Assembly (NCBI GenBank): GCA_025210805.1
Contig: JAOAQX010000019.1
Coordinates: 38,425 to 102,424 of the forward strand
Direction: 5' to 3'
Origin: Flavobacteriales bacterium
GTDB lineage: Bacteria; Bacteroidota; Bacteroidia; Flavobacteriales; CAJXXR01
Length of the DNA: 64,000 nt
Position numbers and translations under genes: made by a program. Shown piece by piece: positions 54,431-62,663 of this stretch. Under the pieces are notes generated by a model that did not search any database, was not told where the DNA came from, and worked only from the letters and a program-made list of their open reading frames with translations. Numbering within the stretch: position 1 is the stretch's first letter; every line of letters starts with the position of its first letter.

Positions 54431-57031
54431 TTAGGCGTTTTCGAAACTAAATTCCCCTTGAGGTGATAGATGCACTTTTACAGGGATTTCTTTATCTATT
54501 TTGTTTGCCAAGATATCTTTAGACAAACTGTTAAGAATATATTTTTGGATATATCTTTTTAGCGGTCTAGCACCATAAATTGGGTCATAAGCATCCTGAG
54601 CAAGTTTTTCTATCACTGGAGTGTCAAAATGGATGTCAACTCCATTACCTTTAAGAAGGTGCTGAATTTGCACTAGTTGAATTAAAACAATTTGTTCAAT
54701 TACTTCTTTATATAAAGGCTTAAAGAGAATAGTTTCGTCAATTCTGTTGATAAACTCGGGTTTTAGATGAGACTTTAGCACATTTAAAACCTTTTTCTCA
54801 ATATCTTCATACATTCTTTCGCGTTCAGTAGAATTTACTTGTTCTAATACTGGAATCTGCTCCTGAATCCACTCTGATCCCATATTAGAAGTCATGATGA
54901 TAATTGTGTTTTTAAAATCGGCAATTCTTCCTTTATTATCCGTCAGTCTTCCATCATCCAATACTTGCAAGAGAATATTAAAGGCATCTGGATGTGCTTT
55001 TTCTATTTCGTCTAGCAAAATCACCGAATAAGGTTTTCTTCTCACAGCCTCTGTAAGTTGTCCTCCTTCATCATAACCCACATAACCAGGAGGTGCTCCT
55101 ATCAATCGGCTTACGGCATGTTTTTCTTGATATTCACTCATATCAATTCTCACCATGGCATTTTCATCGTTAAAAAGATTTTCTGCCAAGGATTTAGCCA
55201 GTTCTGTTTTTCCTACACCCGTACTTCCTAGGAAAAGAAAAGAACCGATAGGTTTGTTTGGGTCTTGCAGCCCTGCTCTACTTCGCCTTACCGCATCGGC
55301 TAAAACCTCTATGGCTTCCTCTTGTCCTGCCACGCGTTTTTTGAGTTGATCTTCTAGATAAAGTAGTTTCTCTTTTTCAGACTGGAGCATGTTTTTTACA
55401 GGAATTCCTGTCCATTTTGAAACTACATCTGCAATATCTTGTGCACTTACTTGCTCTTTTACCAAAGCATTTTCGCTATTTTGGAGTTCTTGAGCTTGTT
55501 TTTTGATATTCTCTAACTCTTTTTTTGCATTTTCTAATTTTCCATAACGAATTTCCGCCACTTCGGCAAAGTTTCCGTCTCTTTCGGCTTGTTCTGCTTG
55601 TAGTTTTAAGTGGTCAATACGCTCTTTTGTTTTGTGAATTCCATCTAAAATGGCTTTTTCATTTTCCCATTGAGCTTTTATGGAGTTTTGAATTTCTTTT
55701 GCTTCTTCAATTTCTTGATTGAGTACTTGTTCTTTTTCCGAATTTTTTTCTCTTCTAATGGCAACCCTTTCAATTTCCAGATGCATGATTTTTCTATTGA
55801 TTTCATCTAATTCTTCGGGAACAGAATTCATCTCAATTTTTAATTTAGAACTGGCTTCATCAAGTAAATCAATGGCTTTATCGGGTAAAAAACGATCCGA
55901 AATATAGCGTTTTGAAAGTTCTACGGAAGCAATAACGGCATCGTCTTCTATTTGAATACCGTGGTGAATTTCATATTTTTCTTTGATTCCTCTCAGGATA
56001 GAAATCGCATCTTCTACGCTTGGTTCATCCACAGTTACTTGTTGAAAGCGTCTTTCAAGGGCTTTGTCTTTTTCAATATGTTTTTGATATTCTTGGAAGG
56101 TAGTAGCTCCAATTGTCCTAAGCTCTCCACGAGCCAATGCTGGCTTGAGTAAATTAGCTGCATCCATAGCTCCTTGACCGCCTCCTGCTCCTATAAGCGT
56201 GTGAATTTCATCAATAAAAAGGATGATTTTACCTGCTGATTTTTTCACTTCCTGAATCACACTTTTTAATCTTTCTTCAAATTCTCCTTTGTATTTTGCA
56301 CCTGCTACTAAGAGTCCCATATCCAAAGAAATAAGCGTTTTGTCTTTGATGTTTTCAGGGACATCGCCATCGATAATTCTTTGGGCAAGACCTTCGATGA
56401 TTGCTGTTTTCCCCACACCAGGTTCTCCAATGAGGATCGGATTGTTTTTTGTTCTACGAGAAATTATTTGAAGAACTCTTCGTATTTCATCATCTCTTCC
56501 AATCACAGGATCTATTTTTCCTTCTTTTGCAAGTTGGTTGAGGTTTTTAGAATATTTCTCTAATGCACGATATTGATTATCTCCGTTTTGTGTAGTCATT
56601 TTCTCTCCCTTTCTTAATTCTTTAATATTCTTTTCCATCTTTTTTACATCAAACTCAAAACCTTTGATAAAGGAGTGGCTATGCTGAGCAAATGCTAAAA
56701 ATAGGAATTCAAAACTGACAAATTCATCATGGTTTTTTTCGGCAAGTTTTTCTGCTTTTTCTATGGTTTTTAGCAAATCATTAGCCGCATAGGCTTTTTT
56801 ATTTTCACCTTGAGATATTTTCTTTTCAAGAGCTTGACTGGTTTTTTCCTGAAATGCTTGTAAATTATTTTTTTGATCTTTAATTATAAACTGAACAATT
56901 GATTGGTCTGTGTCTAAAAAAGATTGAGCAAGATGTTCTAGGTCAATAATTGTATGATTCTTTTCTGTGGCTATCTGTACAGCCTTATTGATGGTTTCTT
57001 GAGTTTTATAACTGAGTTTATCTGTATTCAT
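54431..57031 (-). CDS. clpB: ATP-dependent disaggregase ClpB
   Basis: The 866-residue Hsp100 chaperone pulls apart protein aggregates with DnaK. The N-domain (residues 1-145) is followed by AAA+ domain 1 with Walker A GEPGVGKT at 202-209 and Walker B LFIDEIH. The coiled-coil middle domain spans residues about 400-530 and marks ClpB rather than ClpA or ClpC. AAA+ domain 2 has GSTGVGKT at 602-609, and the C-terminal IYGARPLKRYIQ segment follows. Length is typical. It is monocistronic. I saw no CIRCE element upstream. Confidence 0.97.
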   Translation of the reverse strand: MNTDKLSYKTQETINKAVQIATEKNHTIIDLEHLAQSFLDTDQSIVQFIIKDQKNNLQAFQEKTSQALEKKISQGENKKAYAANDLLKTIEKAEKLAEKNHDEFVSFEFLFLAFAQHSHSFIKGFEFDVKKMEKNIKELRKGEKMTTQNGDNQYRALEKYSKNLNQLAKEGKIDPVIGRDDEIRRVLQIISRRTKNNPILIGEPGVGKTAIIEGLAQRIIDGDVPENIKDKTLISLDMGLLVAGAKYKGEFEERLKSVIQEVKKSAGKIILFIDEIHTLIGAGGGQGAMDAANLLKPALARGELRTIGATTFQEYQKHIEKDKALERRFQQVTVDEPSVEDAISILRGIKEKYEIHHGIQIEDDAVIASVELSKRYISDRFLPDKAIDLLDEASSKLKIEMNSVPEELDEINRKIMHLEIERVAIRREKNSEKEQVLNQEIEEAKEIQNSIKAQWENEKAILDGIHKTKERIDHLKLQAEQAERDGNFAEVAEIRYGKLENAKKELENIKKQAQELQNSENALVKEQVSAQDIADVVSKWTGIPVKNMLQSEKEKLLYLEDQLKKRVAGQEEAIEVLADAVRRSRAGLQDPNKPIGSFLFLGSTGVGKTELAKSLAENLFNDENAMVRIDMSEYQEKHAVSRLIGAPPGYVGYDEGGQLTEAVRRKPYSVILLDEIEKAHPDAFNILLQVLDDGRLTDNKGRIADFKNTIIIMTSNMGSEWIQEQIPVLEQVNSTERERMYEDIEKKVLNVLKSHLKPEFINRIDETILFKPLYKEVIEQIVLIQLVQIQHLLKGNGVDIHFDTPVIEKLAQDAYDPIYGARPLKRYIQKYILNSLSKDILANKIDKEIPVKVHLSPQGEFSFENA

Positions 57032-57171
57032 GTCGATTTATTTGGCTTGTGATCTTGAGGGAGCAAGATTCTAACCAATTTTAAAAATCGGAAATTATGA
57101 CAGAAAAAAGCGTTTTTAGTTAAAAAAAATACTGACAAAAAGTCTTTTCCTTAACTTGAGAGGGCACTGAT

Positions 57172-57951
57172 TTAAGAGATATCAAAAACGTCTTCACGTT
57201 TTTTATTCACAAAAGTATGAATGTATTGGTGAAGAATATAGTCGAGCTCATCGGGGAGATTTCCAAAAATTTGGAAATAATCATTATAGAAATCGAGTTC
57301 AAATTCTTCCAAAAGTAAGATGCTTCTAAAGGCAAGTTCTTTTGGATTTTGATATTCGAGTGTGTGTTGAAATAAGAGTTTGTTACCTTGTAATGCCCAC
57401 AGATGTAGGAAGTCTCCATCGTAAACAAAAAATACTTTTTTCTGAATACTGAGAATCTTTTTGCTTTCTTCAAATAGCTCAAAGCATTCAAAGTTTAAGG
57501 AGAAATCTTTAGAGAAATTCACGCTTAGAAACTGACTAAGAGATTTTGGGAATGAGAATACTTGGTAAGCATCCCATTGATGATGAAAATCTTGATGTAG
57601 TTCTTGGTGTTTTGGCTCAAAAGGAATTACTTCTTTGCAAAGCGAGGATAGATGATCTACCTGAAATATTTGAGATGGAATCCAAGTGTTGAACCCCGTA
57701 TTTGTACTTACTTTTACTTGCTTGAAGGGAAGTTGAAGAAAAGAATAATGAGATAATAAATGCGTTAAGAGGTCTTCATAGACTTCTTCGGGTTTCATTT
57801 TATTTTCCCAAAAAAACCACCATTGTTTATCTTGGTGGATAGAAACAGAAAGTCCATCCGAAAAAAATCGAATGGACAATATGCAGTTCTCAAGCTTCGC
57901 TTGCTTGAGTAGATGGTGTTCGTAAATCAACGCTTGATTACCAGTTTCCAT
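57172..57951 (-). CDS. DUF3822 family protein
   Basis: The 259-residue protein resembles DUF3822, an uncharacterised Bacteroidota family with an actin-like-fold flavour: LENCILSIRFFSDGLSVSIHQDKQWWFFWENK near the N-terminus, KQVKVSTNTGFNTWIPSQIF, and KKVFFVYDGDFLHLWALQGNKLLFQHTLEYQNPKELAFRSILLLEEF in the middle. No signal peptide is present. The start overlaps the end of the upstream gene by 14 bases, so the pair is translationally coupled. Confidence 0.75.
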   Translation of the reverse strand: METGNQALIYEHHLLKQAKLENCILSIRFFSDGLSVSIHQDKQWWFFWENKMKPEEVYEDLLTHLLSHYSFLQLPFKQVKVSTNTGFNTWIPSQIFQVDHLSSLCKEVIPFEPKHQELHQDFHHQWDAYQVFSFPKSLSQFLSVNFSKDFSLNFECFELFEESKKILSIQKKVFFVYDGDFLHLWALQGNKLLFQHTLEYQNPKELAFRSILLLEEFELDFYNDYFQIFGNLPDELDYILHQYIHTFVNKKREDVFDIS

Positions 57952-58531
57952 TTAAGTGAACTTCTTCTAAAGATCCAATAGTAAGATCGTCTGCTTTATT
58001 TGCGATTAATCTTTTGTTTAGTCCTTCAAGTAGCACCTCTTTTTTAGCTTTTACTAAAAGAGTAGGAACGTTCAAAGATCCTTTTTTTACAAGGCTTGTT
58101 TTCATTTCGAACTTGTCTCCTTTTTTACTTGTAGGAATTGAGGCTAAGTTTTTCAATAAATTATCATCATTATTGAAAACAGAATCTTTAATAGAAACAA
58201 AACCTAATGTGTCAACTATCGTAACAATTTTTTCTTGTTTCTCACGATACACTTTGTTGTAATAAAGGAAAGAACTATCTCTTTTGGAAATCAAAACAAA
58301 TTCTGCTGTATCAATATGGTTAATTAATTCAGAAAAATTATTTGCATAGCGTTTATTTCCTTCTTTAAATGCCATTTGTGCATCTTTTATTAAATGCAAT
58401 CTTTCTTTTACTTCTGTGTAAATAGCTTCTTTTTTCTTCTCAAAGATAATAGGTTCTTGTATTGAATTGTACAACTGTACTGCTAAATATCCCACAACCG
58501 CTAATAGAACCAATCTGATAAGGTATTTCAT
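57938..58531 (-). CDS. Single-span membrane protein upstream of DUF3822
   Basis: The 197-residue protein has one N-terminal span (MKYLIRLVLLAVVGYLAVQLY), then an amphipathic helix (KKKEAIYTEVKERLHLIKDAQMAFKEG) reminiscent of the pseudopilin stalk, and a mixed alpha-beta periplasmic domain. No known family is recognised. It is the first gene of a two-gene unit with the DUF3822 protein, overlapping it by 14 bases, which suggests a shared role at the inner membrane. Confidence 0.6.
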   Translation of the reverse strand: MKYLIRLVLLAVVGYLAVQLYNSIQEPIIFEKKKEAIYTEVKERLHLIKDAQMAFKEGNKRYANNFSELINHIDTAEFVLISKRDSSFLYYNKVYREKQEKIVTIVDTLGFVSIKDSVFNNDDNLLKNLASIPTSKKGDKFEMKTSLVKKGSLNVPTLLVKAKKEVLLEGLNKRLIANKADDLTIGSLEEVHLNGNW

Positions 58532-58665
58532 CTTTGTTTAGTTTTTTCGTTTTCTTTGTTTCAAATTTAATCTAATAACTCAATTTCGCATAAAATATTT
58601 CAGTTTTATTGCGATAAATTCAGCTATCTTTGAATTCGGTCAAATATAACCAAAAAAAATAATCA

Positions 58666-60072
58666 ATGTCAAGAGCTCTTCTTGAAGAAACTGTTAAATA
58701 TAACCTACCTTTTGATCCTACAGCGGAGCAAGAGCTATTAATTGCTAAGGTTTCAGGCTTTTCTCTAAAAGATACTTCTTTAGAAATTTTTGTATTATCA
58801 GGATATGCTGGAACAGGAAAAACAAGTATTTTGGGTGCTTTGGCGAAAGCCTATACGCAGCTTCAGCAAAAATTTGTTTTATTGGCACCCACAGGAAGGG
58901 CTGCAAAAGTTTTACAGGGAAAGACCAAGAAATATGCCTCCACGATCCATAAACACATTTATCAGACAAAGGTGGATGGTGCAGGAATTACTTCCTTTGC
59001 CAGAAAAGCCAATAAGGCTCAAAACATTATTTATATAGTGGATGAAGCCTCTATGATTCATCATCATGCACACGAAGGTCAATCTGTTTTAGATGATTTA
59101 ATTCAATATGTTTTTTCTGGTAGAAACAATAAATTATTATTGGTAGGGGATCAAGCGCAATTACCGCCAGTGGGTGCACAAATGAGTATTGCATTGGATG
59201 CCGAAGAGCTGAGAACTACCTTTTGGAGAAATCTAGATTTTTTTAATCTTCAAGATGTTCAAAGACAAAAAAAAGAGTCGGATATCTTATGGTCTGCAAC
59301 GAATATTAGAGAATCTATGTCGAATATTCCTGTGGAAATACCTCAATTAAAATCAAATAAAAAGGATTGTTTTCGCCATGAAGATCGCTTTGAGCTAGAG
59401 TATGCAATAGAAAAAAGTTATAACCTAAATGGTGAAGATGAAACGGTGCTACTTTGTAGATCCAATAAAAGAGCAAACCAATATAATCAAAGAATACGCT
59501 ACCATTTTTTTGGTAAAGAATCGGTACTAGAAAAGGATGATTTGATTATGGTGGTAAAAAATAATTATTTTTGGCTAGATCAAGATTCTCCCGCTGGGTT
59601 TATTGCCAATGGAGATATGGCAAAAATTGTTCGGGTAAAGAAATATATTGAAGAATATGGTTTTGAATTTGCCGTTGTAGAACTCAAACTGATTGATTAT
59701 CCACAAATGGATTCTTTTGAATGTCATTTGATACTTGATACGCTTACAAAGGAAGCTCCCGCACTCTCTTATGAGGAGATGAGAACACTCTATTTTAATA
59801 TTATGGAGGATTATCAACATTTGAGTTCAAAAAGGAAAAAATTTGAAAGTATCAAAAAGAATCCATTTTACAATGCGCTTCAAATCAAATTTGCCTATGC
59901 AATTACTTGCCATAAATCACAAGGAGGACAATGGAAAGAAGTATTTGTAGAACAACCTTTTTGGGATATTGATCAAATTGAAGAAGGAGATTTGAAATGG
60001 CTCTATACAGCTGTTACCAGAGCTTCAGATAAAGTACATTTTATAGGTTTTAAAGAAGATTTTTTTGAATAA
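58666..60072 (+). CDS. RecD-like ATP-dependent DNA helicase
   Basis: The 468-residue protein belongs to superfamily 1B, related to RecD and RecD2. Walker A is GYAGTGKTS (residues 46-54), motif Ia is LLAPTGRAAKVLQ, motif II is YIVDEASMI, motif III is LLVGDQAQLPPVG, and the C-terminal UvrD_C_2 part has FAYAITCHKSQGGQWKEVFV and WLYTAVTRASDKVHFIGF. The N-terminal RecD-specific domain is lacking, so it is a minimal helicase. It probably works in DNA repair or recombination. The next gene starts 5 bases later. Confidence 0.88.
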   Translation: MSRALLEETVKYNLPFDPTAEQELLIAKVSGFSLKDTSLEIFVLSGYAGTGKTSILGALAKAYTQLQQKFVLLAPTGRAAKVLQGKTKKYASTIHKHIYQTKVDGAGITSFARKANKAQNIIYIVDEASMIHHHAHEGQSVLDDLIQYVFSGRNNKLLLVGDQAQLPPVGAQMSIALDAEELRTTFWRNLDFFNLQDVQRQKKESDILWSATNIRESMSNIPVEIPQLKSNKKDCFRHEDRFELEYAIEKSYNLNGEDETVLLCRSNKRANQYNQRIRYHFFGKESVLEKDDLIMVVKNNYFWLDQDSPAGFIANGDMAKIVRVKKYIEEYGFEFAVVELKLIDYPQMDSFECHLILDTLTKEAPALSYEEMRTLYFNIMEDYQHLSSKRKKFESIKKNPFYNALQIKFAYAITCHKSQGGQWKEVFVEQPFWDIDQIEEGDLKWLYTAVTRASDKVHFIGFKEDFFE

Positions 60073-60077
60073 AAGTG

Positions 60078-60641
60078 ATGAAGAAATTATTTGTAAAATT
60101 ATACCAAAGATTTACAGGATGGAAAATAAAAGGGGTGTTACCAAAAGAAGCAAAACATGCTGTTTTGATTGCCGCACCACATACCTCAAATTATGATTTT
60201 TATCAAGGATTGATGGTGTTTTGGCATTTTGATATGAAACTCAAATTTCTAATCAAAGATTTTTGGATGAAAGCGCCATGGGGTTGGTTTATGAAGCCGC
60301 TAGGTGGAATAGGAGTCAACAGATCTCGTAAAAGCCAAAATGATTTTGTAGGAGGACTTATTAAGGAGTTTGAAAAACACCCCGAAGGATTTCATTTAAT
60401 GATTACACCCGAAGGAACAAGAAAAAGGGTTCGGAAGTGGAAAACAGGTTTTTATAGAATAGCTCAAACTGCTGATGTTCCTTTGATCCTTTGTTTTACA
60501 GATTCAAAAACGAAAACTTTTGGGATCGGTCCTTTGTATTATCTAACGGGCGATGTTGAAAAAGATATGGAACATATTCAAGCTTTTTATGCTAACTTTG
60601 AAGGACGTGTAAAAGAATATTGGAATCCTGAAATTTATTAG
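60078..60641 (+). CDS. Lysophospholipid acyltransferase-like (PlsC family) protein
   Basis: The start at ATG 60078-60080 gives 187 residues. The acyltransferase HX4D motif is HTSNYD (His35, Asp40), then GIGVNRSRKS, and the phosphate-binding block MITPEGTRKR with PEGTR near residue 115. This is the short PlsC-like form found in Bacteroidota; it may acylate lysophosphatidate or another lipid at the inner membrane. It lies 5 bases after the helicase gene, so they are co-transcribed although their functions look unrelated. Confidence 0.86.
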   Translation: MKKLFVKLYQRFTGWKIKGVLPKEAKHAVLIAAPHTSNYDFYQGLMVFWHFDMKLKFLIKDFWMKAPWGWFMKPLGGIGVNRSRKSQNDFVGGLIKEFEKHPEGFHLMITPEGTRKRVRKWKTGFYRIAQTADVPLILCFTDSKTKTFGIGPLYYLTGDVEKDMEHIQAFYANFEGRVKEYWNPEIY

Positions 60642-60744
60642 TTTGTGCGAATAAGTATTAAAAAATTCTTTTTTGGATACTGATGCATTTTATACTTTGC
60701 TTTAAGGTTTAATAAAACAATGACATTTCAGAAGGGATTTAATT

Positions 60745-60775
60745 ACAGAGCTTGTCCCTATTTTTCGGGAGAAGT
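60745..60775 (-). repeat. Dispersed hairpin repeat, family 2, inverted copy
   Basis: The minus strand reads TTCTCCCGAAAAATAGGGAC then AAGCT, differing from the copy at 25.13 kb by a single base in the hairpin core. It lies in the 210-base gap before the transglycosylase gene. Confidence 0.5.
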
Positions 60776-60851
60776 ATAATCAGTATTAGATATAAGGATT
60801 CATAAAATCTTTTTTTTCAAATTGTCTCTAAAAAAAAAACAAAAAATATTT

Positions 60852-61805
60852 ATGAAAAAATTACATTATGTAATAAGTCCAATGGCTTTGGTAGCTTTGG
60901 TAGCAGTTTTATTTATAAATTCTAAGCAAAATGAAAAAATTTCGGAATTAGAATCCAAAATAAATAATGAATCGGGTATTCCAAATACTTATGAAATAGC
61001 GGCACTAAAAAAACCTACAAAAATAACTTTTGCTGGAATCAAAATCCCTTTAAATGAACCCGATTTATATGAGAGATTTGATAGAGAATTACACGTAAAT
61101 ACTTACCGACACTCTTCAACTATTATCCTGATAAAAAGAGCAAAAAAATATTTCCCAATCATTGAGCCTATTCTTGCAAAGCATGGAATTCCTGATGATT
61201 TTAAATATTTGGCTGTTGCCGAAAGTGGACTAGACAATGTGACATCACCTGCCGGAGCTAAGGGTTTTTGGCAATTTATGAAACCCACTGCAAAATCTTT
61301 TGGGATGGAAGTAAACGATTATGTAGACGAAAGATATCACCTAGAAAAAGCAACTGAAGCAGCTTGTAAATATCTCAAAAAAGCAAGAAAACAACTCGGA
61401 AATGCCGATTGGATGACCGTTGCAGCTTCTTATAATAGAGGAGTAGGCGGTATAAAAAAACAACAAAATAGACAGGGAAGTACGCATTATTTGGATTTAA
61501 TTCTCAACCCCGAAACCAGTCGTTATATCTTTAGAATAGCAGCCATAAAACAGATTTTGAAAAACCCAAGAAATTATGGATTTCAAATGCAACATTCACC
61601 GAGTTATCAACTGGTTCCCACAACTACTGTAGTGATTGATTCTGCTGTTACAGATTTTTCTGCTTTTGCAGAAAACCTTGGGATTAATTATAAAATACTA
61701 AAGATTCATAACCCTTGGTTAAGAGAAACCTATCTGAAAAATAAAAGTAAGAAAAAGTACAGAATAAAGATCCCTAAAAGCGGATACTATAAATCAAGAC
61801 ATTAA
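60852..61805 (+). CDS. Membrane-anchored lytic murein transglycosylase (MltD-like)
   Basis: The start at ATG 60852-60854 gives 317 residues with an N-terminal anchor or signal (MKKLHYVISPMALVALVAVLF). The catalytic Glu is residue 124 in LAVAESGL, followed by SPAGAKGFWQFMKPTAKSFGM, AACKYLKKA and AASYNRGVGG, the SLT family 1 motifs. A LysM-like segment (residues 255-310) may bind peptidoglycan. It cleaves glycan strands to anhydromuramyl ends. It overlaps the convergent gene downstream by 4 bases. Confidence 0.9.
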   Translation: MKKLHYVISPMALVALVAVLFINSKQNEKISELESKINNESGIPNTYEIAALKKPTKITFAGIKIPLNEPDLYERFDRELHVNTYRHSSTIILIKRAKKYFPIIEPILAKHGIPDDFKYLAVAESGLDNVTSPAGAKGFWQFMKPTAKSFGMEVNDYVDERYHLEKATEAACKYLKKARKQLGNADWMTVAASYNRGVGGIKKQQNRQGSTHYLDLILNPETSRYIFRIAAIKQILKNPRNYGFQMQHSPSYQLVPTTTVVIDSAVTDFSAFAENLGINYKILKIHNPWLRETYLKNKSKKKYRIKIPKSGYYKSRH

Positions 61806-62272
61806 TTTTTACCAAAACCTAGACCAGTCATTGCACTGGTCTTTTTCTTTTTTAAGGATCCTTTTTCCCAAAGTTCAATAAGTTGTTTGGCGGCATTCTG
61901 AACATCTGTTAATAAGGTATCAGCATGAATTCCTATACGAGTATCGTCCCAACGGAGATGCTCCTCAGACGAATCCACCAAAAAGTATTGACGGTGCAAC
62001 TGGTAATAATGAATTAAATGACAACGGAACTTGAAATAGAAGAAAGATTTTCGGTTGGTCTTCTGATAAGACTCAGAAAATAAGCTGTTGATCGCTATAT
62101 CAAACCTTTTTTGACTTTGCCCTGGGCAAGCAAAAGGCTTTTTGTCTAAAAAAGCACCCAAAGATTCTATTAAATGACAAGCCGTAGTGAGTTTAATCAA
62201 CTGACTTGAGTTCGATTTTAATTCTTCAATAGCTTGGATAAATTCTTTATGTACAAATTCTTGTTCAGTCAT
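61802..62272 (-). CDS. Hypothetical cytoplasmic protein
   Basis: The 156-residue protein has no signal or membrane span and is mostly helical: EFVHKEFIQAIEELKSNSSQLIKLTTACHLIESLGAFL, then KSFFYFKFRCHLIHYYQLHRQYFL, with a basic tail (KGSLKKKKTSAMTGLGFGKN). I recognise no family. It is convergent with the transglycosylase gene and overlaps it by 4 bases, so no terminator separates them. Confidence 0.6.
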   Translation of the reverse strand: MTEQEFVHKEFIQAIEELKSNSSQLIKLTTACHLIESLGAFLDKKPFACPGQSQKRFDIAINSLFSESYQKTNRKSFFYFKFRCHLIHYYQLHRQYFLVDSSEEHLRWDDTRIGIHADTLLTDVQNAAKQLIELWEKGSLKKKKTSAMTGLGFGKN

Positions 62273-62663
62273 TTTTTTATGTGCTTTTTCGAGCGATAAA
62301 ATTATTGAATTTTGAGACTTTTTGATTCAATTTTGTAATTTTTACAATCTTTAGTGTTGATTGTCGATAGGTCTATGATCATAATCTTAATGTCGTTTTG
62401 AATAGGAGTATGTTATTTAATGGTCATATTGTAAGTTGTTTGCGTAATGGTTTTGTGATTTGACGATAGAAATAAATAATTAAGCAGTAATAATGACTTG
62501 ATCATCGAAAATTATTTGATGGATGTAGTATTTTTATTATTTTCAACATAATAATTATCCAATAATCAGTATGTTGTGAGGTAGATTCATTCATACTATA
62601 AAGCACTTGTAGGTGAGTATCATGTAGATGAATACCCCTTACTAATAACTATAAAACATGATC
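62273..62663. other. Intergenic region before the last gene
   Basis: About 390 AT-rich bases, divergent between the hypothetical gene and the last secreted protein, hold both promoters. I see no repeat, RNA fold or frame worth reporting. Confidence 0.4.
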
